Positions 8,592 through 17,345 of a DNA stretch of 44,871 bases are shown here, piece after piece. The notes below the pieces were generated by a model, which was not told the origin of the DNA, made no database searches, and saw nothing but the letters and a program-made list of their open reading frames with translations. Each line of letters starts with the position of its first letter. Position 1 is the first letter of the stretch. The stretch spans positions 1 through 44,871 of the forward strand of contig JAZQFJ010000035.1 of assembly GCA_045539475.1 (NCBI GenBank). Reading direction: 5' to 3'. The stretch comes from SIG480 sp045539475. GTDB lineage: Bacteria; Bacillota; Clostridia; Oscillospirales; JAAYXM01. A program made the position numbers and the translations under genes.

Positions 8592-9187
8592 ATATTTCCT
8601 CCTATCCCCGCAAAAGCCGTCACTGACTTTGACGGAGACATCAAAAGACTGTCGTTTAAATAAACGCCGATGTTTTTCGGGCAGTTTAAAACTGAAAAAA
8701 TATCTTTTTGGGTATCAAGCGAAAGATCGCCGTAGCCCGGCGAAAAACGCGGCTTTAAAACTACGCTGTTCTCTTCTTCGAAATTCTTACAGAATATATC
8801 GCAAAGTGACTCAACGCGCTCAGACCCCAGCGCCTGAAGCATAACCGCCCGTGCCGGGGAAAGCCGCGCGTGCTTTGCAATAAGGCGGTCGAGTGCAGTG
8901 CCCACGGTTGCGGAAAAGAGAAGAACACGCCTGCAACCGGAGAGATTTTTTGCAAGTGTTTCCGACTGCACCGAAAAGTGACCGAAATCGCATGTGCTTC
9001 CCCGGATTTTTGCATCGAGTACACAATAACACACATTGTATTTTAAAAGAGACTCTGCTTCGTCCACACAGCTGTGAAAAAGTTCAAGTATTTCATCGTT
9101 TTCTCCGGAGCATCCGGCATAGCGGAGAGCTTCGTGAACATTTACGTCCGGCGCTTGATATGTTTTTGTTATCACTTCCATAGTCAT
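8588..9187 (-). CDS. Stand-alone methionine synthase activation-domain protein
   Basis: A 199-residue protein. Its C-terminal part carries RFSPGYGDLSLDTQKDIF and SLLMSPSKSVTAFAGIGG, the hallmark of the Met_synt_B12 activation domain. That domain binds AdoMet and flavodoxin-type donors and re-methylates oxidised cob(II)alamin in MetH. Here it is encoded separately, between metF and a MetH that lacks it, with ATGA overlaps on both sides, so it should act in trans on that MetH. The N-terminal ~60 residues are a helical extension. Some such proteins serve other corrinoid enzymes, but the linkage makes MetH the obvious partner. Confidence 0.9.
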   Translation of the reverse strand: MTMEVITKTYQAPDVNVHEALRYAGCSGENDEILELFHSCVDEAESLLKYNVCYCVLDAKIRGSTCDFGHFSVQSETLAKNLSGCRRVLLFSATVGTALDRLIAKHARLSPARAVMLQALGSERVESLCDIFCKNFEEENSVVLKPRFSPGYGDLSLDTQKDIFSVLNCPKNIGVYLNDSLLMSPSKSVTAFAGIGGNI

Positions 9188-10062
9188 TTTCCGAGGATAT
9201 CGGAGAGGTTGCTCTGAATTTTTTCTGCGATATCCGGCTTGTTCATGGAGTATACATGGACGTTGGTGATTCCGTTTGCGTAAAGGTCAATAATCTGGTC
9301 GGTTGCATATGCAATGCCCGCCTGCTTCATTGCCGCGGGACTTTCGCCGAATTTATCGACAAGACTTTTAAAGCGTTGCGGCATAAAAGAGCCGGAAAGC
9401 TTCATTGCGCGTTCAACCTGATTGGCGTTGGTTATCGGCATAATGCCCGGAACGATAGGAACAGTAATGCCGGCTTCGCGGATTTTATATAAGAAATTAT
9501 ATAAAAGGTTGTTGTCAAAAAACATCTGCGTTGTAAGAAAATCACATCCCGCATCAACCTTTTCTTTAAGGTGTGCGATATCATCCTTCTGATTTTCGCT
9601 TTCCGGGTGTATTTCCGGGTAACATGCGCCCGCGATGCAGAAATTCCCATCTGCCTCGCGAAGCTCGCGGATAAGGTCAATTGCGTGGGTGTAATCCCAG
9701 CGGTTTCTGTCCTCGGAAAGCTTATCCTCGGGAATATCGCCGCGCAGTGCCATAATGTTCTGAATGCCCGCGGCTTTTATGTTTTCAATCATACTCCGGA
9801 CGGTTTCTTTTGTGGAGGAAACGCAGGTGAGATGCGCAAGCGTCGGCACGTTGTAGCGTGCTTTTATGTTTTTGGCAATGTCAAGCGTGTAACGGCTTGT
9901 GCCGCCGCCGGCACCGTACGTGACGCTCATAAAGGATGGACGGAGCTTTGCAATTTCCTCCGTTGCGCCCTTTACGCTGTCAAATCCCATTTCCGTTTTG
10001 GGCGGAAACACCTCAAACGAAAGCGAAAGTTTCTTTTCTAAAAGTAAATCTATAATTTTCAT
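9184..10062 (-). CDS. metF: 5,10-methylenetetrahydrofolate reductase
   Basis: A 292-residue flavoprotein barrel that reduces 5,10-methylene-THF to 5-methyl-THF, the methyl donor for MetH encoded downstream. Family motifs: LSFEVFPPKTEMG with the catalytic Glu, SVTYGAGGGTS, LAHLTCVS, ALRGDIP, and DFLTTQMFFDN. Length fits bacterial MetF (~290-300). The stop overlaps the activation-domain start by ATGA, so metF heads a translationally coupled trio. SD AAGGGG lies before ATG 10062. Only 45 nt separate it from the rhuM stop, so it is either read through from the rhuM promoter or served by a promoter inside rhuM. No S-box, T-box or cobalamin riboswitch fits in the gap. Confidence 0.95.
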   Translation of the reverse strand: MKIIDLLLEKKLSLSFEVFPPKTEMGFDSVKGATEEIAKLRPSFMSVTYGAGGGTSRYTLDIAKNIKARYNVPTLAHLTCVSSTKETVRSMIENIKAAGIQNIMALRGDIPEDKLSEDRNRWDYTHAIDLIRELREADGNFCIAGACYPEIHPESENQKDDIAHLKEKVDAGCDFLTTQMFFDNNLLYNFLYKIREAGITVPIVPGIMPITNANQVERAMKLSGSFMPQRFKSLVDKFGESPAAMKQAGIAYATDQIIDLYANGITNVHVYSMNKPDIAEKIQSNLSDILGK

Positions 10063-10107
10063 AACTTACCCCTTATATATGTAATAAATAACCGAGAAAT
10101 ATTGGTG

Positions 10108-11121
10108 TTATAGAGCGTCATTTATCAGCTTTTTCATCTCATTATCAAAATCAGAAATAATTTTTTGTGTTTTATTAAATGTATCATATTCCTGCTCGGC
10201 TTTTTGCAAAGCTTCCTGCCTTGATATTTTTCCATGATCTTTCAGAATTTGATATCTGCGAAAAGACAAGAATTCATTTACGCTGTCTGAAAATTCTGCC
10301 ATTGTAAAAGTGTTTTCACGCTCTACTAAGTCTTCGATATAGTCAAAATATCCGGAGACTGTGCGTTCAAGTCGCTTTATTTCTTGTTCGGATAAATAGT
10401 TTTTTGCCACCGTAACATCTGACTTTAAAATTCGTCCGTCCGGAGAGTTTTTCCAGGTTGTCAGCCCCATATGTTCTTTGGTACTGCTTGCTTTTGTGTA
10501 TATAATCTCCGCCGCTGTTTGCCCTGTAATAGCATAATGGAATTTATTTTGAACCATTGCGTAAAATTCGCGGGTAACAGGTGATGAACGATCGTAGTCT
10601 ATACTGCATTCGGCAAAAATATCTGTGATTTGCTGCCATATTCGGCGTTCGCTTGCTCTGATGGAACGAACACGCTCCAATAATTCTTTAAAGTAATCTT
10701 TGCCAAACAATGTTTTGCTTTGTTTTAAACGTTCGTCATCCAGCGCAAAGCCCTTTTGCATATATTCTTTCAACACGCCGGTTGCCCAGATACGGAATTT
10801 AGTGGCTTTGTGAGAATTTACGCGATAACCGACAGAGATGATGGCATCAAGGTTGTAGAAATTAGTGTCCTTGGTCTGGGTCTTATCGGGAATTGCCCCG
10901 TGAGCAGTGGTTATTTCCATTTTGGAAACAACCACATTTTCGTCCAGTTCTCCTTCGGCAAAAATGTTCTTTAGATGCTTTGATATGGCAGGAACATTCA
11001 CATCAAACAACTCGGACATGGCTTTTTGAGTCAGCCAGATTGTTTCATCTTTAATTACCGCATTTACAGACACATTTTCCTCTGCGGCACGATATATTAA
11101 AAAGTCAAAAGTATTACTCAT
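10108..11121 (-). CDS. rhuM: RhuM-family protein
   Basis: A 337-residue member of the virulence RhuM family (first named in a Salmonella pathogenicity island, widespread near restriction and mobile loci). The N-terminal part (~15-60) looks like a DNA-binding fold: IWLTQKAMSELFDVNVPAISKHL. The family core YNLDAIISVGYRVNSHKATKFRIWA follows, and the C-terminal ~60 residues are charged and coiled-coil-like. The molecular activity is unknown. The start at 11121 follows GGAGG at 5 nt; a longer ATG at 11142 places this SD inside the coding region. Base composition looks more A/T-rich than its neighbours, which suggests acquisition by transfer, but no transposase or repeat borders it. Confidence 0.88.
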   Translation of the reverse strand: MSNTFDFLIYRAAEENVSVNAVIKDETIWLTQKAMSELFDVNVPAISKHLKNIFAEGELDENVVVSKMEITTAHGAIPDKTQTKDTNFYNLDAIISVGYRVNSHKATKFRIWATGVLKEYMQKGFALDDERLKQSKTLFGKDYFKELLERVRSIRASERRIWQQITDIFAECSIDYDRSSPVTREFYAMVQNKFHYAITGQTAAEIIYTKASSTKEHMGLTTWKNSPDGRILKSDVTVAKNYLSEQEIKRLERTVSGYFDYIEDLVERENTFTMAEFSDSVNEFLSFRRYQILKDHGKISRQEALQKAEQEYDTFNKTQKIISDFDNEMKKLINDAL

Positions 11122-11203
11122 ATTGCCTCCATTCCGATTCATCGTTTACATATTTCCGTGATCGGCACTGTTGCTGTATGATTTTACCATATGTAATAAA
11201 AAT

Positions 11204-11233
11204 ATTATACCGCCGTGATGTCGGGTACGTCAA
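11204..11233 (-). promoter_or_regulatory. Promoter for rhuM (and possibly the met operon)
   Basis: On the minus strand: TTGACG (11233-11228), an 18-nt spacer, TATAAT (11209-11204). It is the only good promoter I see upstream of the rhuM-metF-metH run. Confidence 0.7.
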
Positions 11234-11315
11234 GCAAATTTATACATAAAGTGTATTTTTTTATAGGATTGCCTTCATAAAATTTATATAAGTAAATTTT
11301 CGGGAGAGATGCAAT

Positions 11316-11978
11316 ATGCGGCTTCAAATAAAAAGAAGGAGAACAAAGCGCGGAATAGCAGGGCGGAGAGTTGTTGCTGTTTTGCTTCTAGTTGTGGGTA
11401 TTTCTGTCGGTATATTTTCATTTTTCAATATGAAAACCTCGCCGATGCTGCGTGAGGTGGCGCAGTCCGAGCTTGAAAGCATTGCCTTTGACATTGTCGG
11501 CAGAACGGTTGAGGAGGAGCTTTTGCGCGATGGCGCGGATTATGATGACCTTGTACATATAGAGAGAAACGCGGCAGGCGATGTATCATCAATAACAACG
11601 GATATAAAAAGGCTTAATCTCTTAAAGCTCCGGGTTGTCAACCGCCTGTCGGATGAGATGTTTAAAAGAACAGAGGACACAATAAAAATTCCGCTCGGAA
11701 ACCTTACCGGGATTGATTTTCTCACGGGCAAAGGCCCGGATATAACCTTCCGCACAATGTGGGTGTCAAGCGTTAACGGCGAATACCGCAACACGTTTGA
11801 AGCGGCGGGAATAAATCAGACCTGCCACCGCATTATGCTTGATTTCACAATAAACGTGGGGATGATGTTTGCAGGACGCGAGATAGGAACGGATGTAGGA
11901 CTGAGCGTTTGCGTTGCCGAGACCGTCATCGTCGGCGCAGTTCCGGATTTCTTCACGGGGAAAGAGTATGCGGGATAG
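11316..11978 (+). CDS. yunB: Sporulation protein YunB
   Basis: A 220-residue membrane-anchored protein of the YunB family, needed for proper sporulation in Bacillus subtilis, where it belongs to the mother-cell sigma-E regulon. A basic N terminus (RLQIKRRRTKRG) is followed by one membrane segment (~19-37), then an extracytoplasmic domain with the family pattern IPLGNLTGIDFLTGKGPDI and a C-terminal LSVCVAETVIVGAVPDFF. SD GGGAGAGA precedes ATG 11316. A possible sigma-E-like -10 (CATAAAAT, 11276-11283) lies upstream, with a poor -35 and spacing, so this is weak. It marks the organism as a spore former. The exact biochemical role is unknown. Confidence 0.88.
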   Translation: MRLQIKRRRTKRGIAGRRVVAVLLLVVGISVGIFSFFNMKTSPMLREVAQSELESIAFDIVGRTVEEELLRDGADYDDLVHIERNAAGDVSSITTDIKRLNLLKLRVVNRLSDEMFKRTEDTIKIPLGNLTGIDFLTGKGPDITFRTMWVSSVNGEYRNTFEAAGINQTCHRIMLDFTINVGMMFAGREIGTDVGLSVCVAETVIVGAVPDFFTGKEYAG

Positions 11979-11983
11979 AGGAT

Positions 11984-12209
11984 AATTAAGAAAATCAGAG
12001 ATTTTCCGAAGCTGTCGCTTCTTGGTTTTTCTTGAACAGAAAAACCATTTGATGTTATAACAACCTCACGGCGTGAAGCCGATGCCTTGCGAGAGCAAGC
12101 CACCGGACGCCTGAGAGAACGTTTTATCACAAATTATGAAAATCAGAGATTTTCTGAAGCTGTCGCTTATCGCTTTTTCTTGAACAGAAAAACCATTTGT
12201 GATATAATA
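11984..12209. repeat. Two-copy direct repeat of a ~76-bp hairpin-rich element
   Basis: Copy 1 is 11984-12060 and copy 2 is 12133-12209, nearly 90% identical by eye. Each holds three consecutive hairpins: GAAAATC-AGA-GATTTTC, GAAGC-TGTC-GCTT(C), and (GG)TTTTTCT-TGAAC-AGAAAAA(CC). Copy 2 is also enclosed by a 10-bp inverted repeat, TATCACAAAT (12125-12134) and ATTTGTGATA (12195-12204). The 72-bp spacer adds further stems (TCAC-GGC-GTGA; CTTGC-GAGA-GCAAG). No ORF of note lies in 11979-12317. This may be a structured RNA or a miniature repeat; it has no recognised Rfam-like signature. Confidence 0.75.
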
Positions 12210-12317
12210 ATTTTATCACAGAAGAGCGAAAGTGCTTTGGCGATAACAGGATAATGTTTTTTAGTCCTGACTTGACATAAGGATAGTAAGGATGTTTAAC
12301 AAAGGAGAATATCGGAT

Positions 12318-13166
12318 TTGGAACTTTGGGTGATTTTTGTTTTATTATACGGTATATTCAAAGGTGCCCGCGAGCCGATCAAGAAGAAAATACTTGAAAA
12401 GCACGATTTGTTAAGCGCATTATTTGCATATACATTTATCGGCTTTCTGATGACGGTGCCGATGGCGCGGGATGTGTTTTCCGTTGATGCTGTGTCGCTT
12501 GCGTTAATTGCTGTAAAGTCTTTTGTACTTTTCTTTGCTTGGCTTGCAACCTTTGCGGCAGTGAAAAAACTGTCAGTCAGCCTTTACAGCGTTATGGATT
12601 TGTCACGCGTGGTTTTTTCTACTTTGATGGGCGTTGTTTTCCTGAACGAAAGCTTAACTTTAAAGGGGATCATAAGCTTGCTTCTTGTTGTTGCCGGCTT
12701 GTATCTTGTAAACCGGCAAAAGGACGGAGCAGATAGAAAAACAGACGGCAGATATGTGTGGCTTGTTCTCTTCTCATGTCTTTTGAATGCGGTATCGGGA
12801 ATAATGGACAAGTATATTATGTCAACAAAAGCAGTCAGCAGTATCCAGCTACAGTTCTGGTTTATGCTTATGCTTTCTGTAATGTACTATACATATATTT
12901 GCATCAAAGGACAAAAGGCAGATATCAGAGGCTGTGCAAAAAATCCGTATATTTATATTCTGAGCTTTCTTCTGATTGCGGGTGACCGCTTGCTTTTCAT
13001 TGCTAATTCTTATGAGGCAAGCAGGGTGACGGTTATGACGCTTCTTAAGCAAAGTGCGGTAATCGTGGCAATTCTTAGTGGCAAGTTTGTTTACGGAGAA
13101 AAAATAGCGCGAAAGCTTTTGTGCGCCGGAATTATCATTTTCGGAATAGTGCTGGCCGTTGTATAA
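12318..13166 (+). CDS. DMT-superfamily (EamA-type) transporter
   Basis: A 282-residue inner-membrane protein with about ten hydrophobic helices arranged as two EamA repeats (~1-131 and ~145-282). The first ends in SLYSVMDLSRVVFSTLMGVVFLNESLTLKGIISLLLVVAGLYLV, the classic EamA helix pair with the conserved Glu; the second has the weaker match FVYGEKIARKLLCAGIIIFGIVL. The family exports or imports metabolites such as amino acids, nucleosides or polyamines; no substrate can be named. The start is TTG 12318 with AAAGGAGA 9 nt upstream; no ATG fits. It stands alone between the repeat region and ligA. Confidence 0.85.
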   Translation: MELWVIFVLLYGIFKGAREPIKKKILEKHDLLSALFAYTFIGFLMTVPMARDVFSVDAVSLALIAVKSFVLFFAWLATFAAVKKLSVSLYSVMDLSRVVFSTLMGVVFLNESLTLKGIISLLLVVAGLYLVNRQKDGADRKTDGRYVWLVLFSCLLNAVSGIMDKYIMSTKAVSSIQLQFWFMLMLSVMYYTYICIKGQKADIRGCAKNPYIYILSFLLIAGDRLLFIANSYEASRVTVMTLLKQSAVIVAILSGKFVYGEKIARKLLCAGIIIFGIVLAVV

Positions 13167-13299
13167 GAAATGCGGCAAGAAGTTATTGCCATTGAAAAGT
13201 TTTTTATCCGGTAGCGGATATTCACCGTATATGATAAAATAAATGTACATAAGCTGATACGGAATGGTTCACAAACTACACATCGGAAGGTGTTTTAAT

Positions 13300-15294
13300 A
13301 TGGAAGAAATAATAAAAGAATTAAAATCACTTCGTGCGGAGATTGCGGAGCATAATCGCCGTTACTACGTTGAGGATGCACCGAGCGTATCGGACTATGA
13401 ATATGATATGCTTATGCGCCGCTTAAAAGAAATTGAAAAGGAGCACCCCGAATTTATAACGCCGGATTCGCCCACTCAGCGCGTTGGCGGGCAGGCGCTT
13501 ACGGCTTTCGAGTCAGTGCGCCACGAAATACCGATGGACAGCTTGCAGGACGTGTTTTCAAAGGAAGAGCTTTCGGATTTTGATGCGCGTGTAAAAGAAG
13601 TTGTTCCTGATGCGGAGTATGCGGTAGAGCTTAAAATCGACGGTCTTTCGGTGTCCGTTGAGTATGAAAACGGAACTCTCGTGCGCGGTGTAACGCGCGG
13701 TGACGGAATTACCGGCGAGGACGTCACGCAGAACATAAAGACAATTAAAAGCCTTCCGCTGTATATTGAGGATGCCCCGCACCGTCTTATCATCCGCGGT
13801 GAGGTGTATATGCCGCGCGAGACGTTTTATCGCCTGAACGAAGAGCGTGAAGCGCGCGGAGAAACGCTCTTTGCAAATCCGCGCAATGCCGCGGCAGGAT
13901 CCTTGCGCCAGCTTGACCCGAAGCTGTGCGCCGAGAGAAGCCTTGATATAATAATATTCAACGTTCAGCTTGCCGAGGGCGTGGAGTTCGAAACCCATGC
14001 GGAATCCCTTGCGTATCTTGCAAAGCTTGGCTTCAGAGTAAGCCCATATTGCAACGTGTTTTCATCTGTGGACGATGCGTTTGCAGAGGTAAAAAGACTT
14101 GGGAATATGCGCGATTCACTCGCGTTTCAGATAGACGGCGCGGTACTTAAGGTAAATCGCATAAGCCAGAGACAGATGCTCGGTGCAACGGCAAAGTTTC
14201 CGAGGTGGGCGGCGGCGTATAAATACCCGCCTGAGCAGAAGCAGACAAAGCTTTTTGACATAATTCTGCAGGTCGGGCGCACGGGCGTGCTTACGCCGAA
14301 CGCGGTGCTTGAACCCGTGCATATTTCGGGTGTTACGGTAAGCCGCGCAACGCTTCATAACAGAGATTTTATAAAAGAGCGGGATATAATGATCGGCGAT
14401 ACGGTCATTGTGCAGAAAGCCGGAGATATCATTCCCGAGATTGTGGGAGTGGTAAAGGAAAAAAGACCTCATGATGCGCGCGCCTTTGAAATGCCGGAGG
14501 TTTGCCCTGTGTGCGGCTCACCTGTTTTTTCCGAGGACGGAGAAGCGGCGGTAAGGTGTGTCAATTCCGAGTGTCCCGCGCAGAGAATACGCAACATAAT
14601 CCACTTTGCTTCGCGAGATGCAATGGATGTTGACGGTCTTGGCCCCGCTGTTGTCGAACAGCTTGTGGCGGGAGAGCTTATCCGTGACGCGGCAGATCTT
14701 TATTCCTTAAAATCCGAGCAGATAGAGAAGATCGACCGTATGGGTAAAAAGTCGGCGGCAAATCTCATCACCGCGATAGAAAAGACCAAGGAAAACGACT
14801 TGTCAAGGCTTCTTTTTGCGCTTGGTATACGTCACGTCGGGCAGAAGGCGGGCAAAACGCTTGCCGAGCACTTTGGTTCCCTTGATGCCGTGATGAACGC
14901 ATCAGAGGACGAGCTTTGCACTATTGACGATATCGGACAGGTTGTAGCAAGCAGCATAAAGAGATGGTTTTCACTTCCGGATTCGCACGAGCTTATTGAA
15001 AAACTCCGTGCTGCGGGAGTAAACACGGAGTTCAGGGGAGAAAAGAAGGGAACTGCTTTTGCCGGTCAGACGTTTGTTCTCACCGGTGCGCTTACAAAGT
15101 TTACGCGCAGCGAGGCGGAAGAGAAAATAGAAAAGCTCGGCGGCAAGGCATCGTCGTCTGTATCTAAAAAGACAACGTATGTTGTGGCGGGAGAAAACGC
15201 AGGCTCAAAGCTTAAGAAAGCAAATGAGCTTGGAATTACGGTCCTTACAGAAGACGAATTCCTGCAAATGCTGGATGAGGTATCCGCACGATAA
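13300..15294 (+). CDS. ligA: NAD+-dependent DNA ligase
   Basis: A 664-residue replication and repair ligase sealing nicks with NAD+. Domains in order: Ia (~1-70, with HNRRYYVEDAPSVSDYEYD), the adenylation domain with catalytic Lys112 in ELKIDGLSVS, the OB domain (~315-400), a C4 zinc finger (CPVCGSP ... CVNSECPAQR, ~405-430), helix-hairpin-helix repeats (~440-580), and a C-terminal BRCT domain (~585-660, GQTFVLTGALTKFTRSEAEEKIEKLGGK). Length is typical. ATG 13300 has GGAAGGTG upstream; an earlier in-frame ATG at 13264 lacks one. pcrA and gatCAB, common neighbours elsewhere, are not adjacent here. Confidence 0.97.
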   Translation: MEEIIKELKSLRAEIAEHNRRYYVEDAPSVSDYEYDMLMRRLKEIEKEHPEFITPDSPTQRVGGQALTAFESVRHEIPMDSLQDVFSKEELSDFDARVKEVVPDAEYAVELKIDGLSVSVEYENGTLVRGVTRGDGITGEDVTQNIKTIKSLPLYIEDAPHRLIIRGEVYMPRETFYRLNEEREARGETLFANPRNAAAGSLRQLDPKLCAERSLDIIIFNVQLAEGVEFETHAESLAYLAKLGFRVSPYCNVFSSVDDAFAEVKRLGNMRDSLAFQIDGAVLKVNRISQRQMLGATAKFPRWAAAYKYPPEQKQTKLFDIILQVGRTGVLTPNAVLEPVHISGVTVSRATLHNRDFIKERDIMIGDTVIVQKAGDIIPEIVGVVKEKRPHDARAFEMPEVCPVCGSPVFSEDGEAAVRCVNSECPAQRIRNIIHFASRDAMDVDGLGPAVVEQLVAGELIRDAADLYSLKSEQIEKIDRMGKKSAANLITAIEKTKENDLSRLLFALGIRHVGQKAGKTLAEHFGSLDAVMNASEDELCTIDDIGQVVASSIKRWFSLPDSHELIEKLRAAGVNTEFRGEKKGTAFAGQTFVLTGALTKFTRSEAEEKIEKLGGKASSSVSKKTTYVVAGENAGSKLKKANELGITVLTEDEFLQMLDEVSAR

Positions 15295-15325
15295 TGAAAT
15301 TATTGTAAAACAGATGCATAAATAC

Positions 15326-15354
15326 TTGCAAAAAGCGCAAAAGCAGGGTATGAT
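15326..15354 (+). promoter_or_regulatory. Sigma-A-type promoter upstream of the YcxB-like gene
   Basis: TTGCAA (15326-15331), a 17-nt spacer, TATGAT (15349-15354). It begins about 30 nt after the ligA stop and likely drives the YcxB-like, AGCS and pyrF-like genes. Confidence 0.7.
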
Positions 15355-15399
15355 TATAAGAGTATGTTGTTTTTTGCCGACTGAAAGGAGAAGTTTAAA

Positions 15400-15894
15400 A
15401 TGAAGTTCAGAACGGATTTTCTTGCAGAGGATTACAGCGGCCTTTGCTGGTTTCAGGCTCGCGCGGCATCTACCGTGCTTGCAGCACTGCTCGCACTTGC
15501 AATAGCATTTACGTTTTTTGGATTAAGCCACAACCTGATAATAGGCTTTCTGCTTTTTGTGATATTCTTTCCGATAATATACATATTGAGAAAGCGCGGG
15601 GTGTTCAAGCGTGCGGAAAACAGATATGTGGCGTTTGGCGCATCAAGCGAGCTTTATCTTGAAATTGACGATGATGAAATCCGCCAGAGCGCGGCATCGG
15701 GAGAAACCCGCCTTCCGTGGGCAGATGTGTATTCCGTCCGTGAATCGGAGGACAGCTATTATGTGTTTCTCACAAAGCGCAAGGCGTTTTATTTCCCGAA
15801 ACGCAGCTTTGAGACTGAGGAGCAGAAAAATGTATTTTTGTCTTACATAGAAAAATATGTTCCTGCAAAAAAGGTAAAAATAAAGAAAAAGTAA
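15400..15894 (+). CDS. YcxB-like small membrane protein
   Basis: A 164-residue protein with two membrane helices (~24-42 and ~46-63) followed by a cytosolic beta-rich domain (~75-155). The C-terminal pattern LPWADVYSVRESEDSYYVFLTKRKAFYFPKRSF matches the YcxB-like/PH-like domain found in many Firmicutes. The function is unknown. It ends in a lysine-rich tail. SD AAAGGAGAAG lies just before ATG 15400. It precedes the AGCS symporter by 23 nt and is probably cotranscribed with it, but no functional link is evident. Confidence 0.7.
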   Translation: MKFRTDFLAEDYSGLCWFQARAASTVLAALLALAIAFTFFGLSHNLIIGFLLFVIFFPIIYILRKRGVFKRAENRYVAFGASSELYLEIDDDEIRQSAASGETRLPWADVYSVRESEDSYYVFLTKRKAFYFPKRSFETEEQKNVFLSYIEKYVPAKKVKIKKK

Positions 15895-15917
15895 TTTAGT
15901 TATAAGGTGGAATCAAA

Positions 15918-17318
15918 GTGTTGGATGCAATTATTGCCAATATAAGCAACGCAATGTACACGTATGTGCTTGTTATTCTTCTTGTGGCGGGCGGACTGTA
16001 TTTTACGGTGCGGACGCGCTTTGTGCAGTTCCGTCTTTTTGGCGAGCAGCTTCGTGCTGTTACGGAAAAGCCTGCGGACGGAAAGGGCGTTTCATCATTT
16101 CAGGCACTTATGGTGTCTACCGCATCACGTGTCGGAACGGGAAATATTATCGGTGTTTCAACGGCGCTGTGTCTTGGCGGATTCGGCTCTGTTTTCTGGA
16201 TGTGGCTTATTGCAATTATTGGCGGTGCATCTGCTTTTGTCGAAAGTACGCTTGCACAGATTTATAAAAAGCGCGGACGAGACGGCTCTTACGGCGGTCC
16301 TGCGTATTATATTGAGGCAACGCTTAAAAGCCGTACGCTTGCGCTTATCTTTTCCGTGTTTTTAATTCTCACCTACGGCTTCGGATTCAATATGCTTGCG
16401 TCATATAATTTGCAGTCAACGTTTTCTGCGTATGAGTTTTATAACCCGGAATATTCTCCGTGGATAATAGGTCTTATCCTTTCGGCAGTGGTGTGCTTCT
16501 GCCTTATGGGCGGCGGCGCGCGCATAATAAAGGTTACCGGTGCGCTTGTTCCGTTTATGGGTGTTGCATATATCCTCCTTGCGCTTCTCATTGTGATTCT
16601 TAATGCAGATGCGCTTCCGCAGGTGTTCTTGCGAATTTTTTCGGATGCATTCAACTTTGAAGCAATATTTGGCGGTTTTTCCGGCTCATGCGTTATGTAC
16701 GGAATAAAGCGCGGGCTTTTCAGTAACGAAGCGGGCGTAGGCTCTGCACCGAATGCCTCGGCTTCTGCCGAGGTAGCACATCCCGCAAAGCAGGGACTTG
16801 TACAGATTCTTTCTGTATTCATTGATACCGTGCTTGTGTGCAGTGCGACTGCGTTTATGTGTATGTGTTCGGGAGTTGAGCCGACGGAAGCGCTTTCCGG
16901 TGCGCCGTATGTTCAGGCATCATTGCAGGCAGTGCTTGGCGATTTTGGTCCTGTGTTTATAACCGCGGCAATGATTCTTTTTGCATTTACAACGCTTCTC
17001 GGGAATCTTTATTATGTTGATAAATGCCTTATATATATGCTTGGGAGAGAACCGGGAAAGACCTTTATGCGGGTTTACCACATCCTTGCATCGCTTGTTA
17101 TTTTTGTCGGCGCCGGGCTTTCTGCCGATCTGCTGTGGAATATTGCCGATATAACGATGGGCGGGATGACGCTTATAAATATGCCTGTTATTCTTATTTT
17201 GTCAAAGTATGCCATCCGCGCTTTGCACAACTATGACGAACAAAGAAAAGCGGGGCTTGAACCGACGTTCCGTGTAAAAGATATAGAGCTTCCGCATAAG
17301 GTGGACTACTGGCAATAA
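15918..17318 (+). CDS. Sodium:amino acid symporter, AGCS (alanine/glycine) family
   Basis: A 466-residue inner-membrane carrier. Family hallmarks: YFTVRTRFVQFRLFGEQL near the N terminus, VGTGNIIGVSTALCLGGFGSVFWMW, GGPAYYIE, and KRGLFSNEAGVGSAPNASASAEV. It imports alanine and/or glycine with Na+. The start is GTG 15918 with AAGGTGG upstream. Unlike the paralogue at 41.7 kb it has no glycine riboswitch, so the two carriers are likely used under different conditions. The downstream pyrF-like gene is 27 nt away. Substrate preference (Ala, Gly, Gln) cannot be read from sequence. Confidence 0.93.
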   Translation: MLDAIIANISNAMYTYVLVILLVAGGLYFTVRTRFVQFRLFGEQLRAVTEKPADGKGVSSFQALMVSTASRVGTGNIIGVSTALCLGGFGSVFWMWLIAIIGGASAFVESTLAQIYKKRGRDGSYGGPAYYIEATLKSRTLALIFSVFLILTYGFGFNMLASYNLQSTFSAYEFYNPEYSPWIIGLILSAVVCFCLMGGGARIIKVTGALVPFMGVAYILLALLIVILNADALPQVFLRIFSDAFNFEAIFGGFSGSCVMYGIKRGLFSNEAGVGSAPNASASAEVAHPAKQGLVQILSVFIDTVLVCSATAFMCMCSGVEPTEALSGAPYVQASLQAVLGDFGPVFITAAMILFAFTTLLGNLYYVDKCLIYMLGREPGKTFMRVYHILASLVIFVGAGLSADLLWNIADITMGGMTLINMPVILILSKYAIRALHNYDEQRKAGLEPTFRVKDIELPHKVDYWQ

Positions 17319-17345
17319 GAAGTTGCTTAAAAAAGGGGTAAAACA

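Noticed and set aside
10063..10107. SAM or cobalamin riboswitch ahead of metF
   Set aside because: The gap is only 45 nt and carries no such structure; none was found upstream of rhuM either.
10108..11121. RhuM as part of a defence island
   Set aside because: No restriction, toxin, integrase or other defence gene is next to it; neighbours are yunB and metF.
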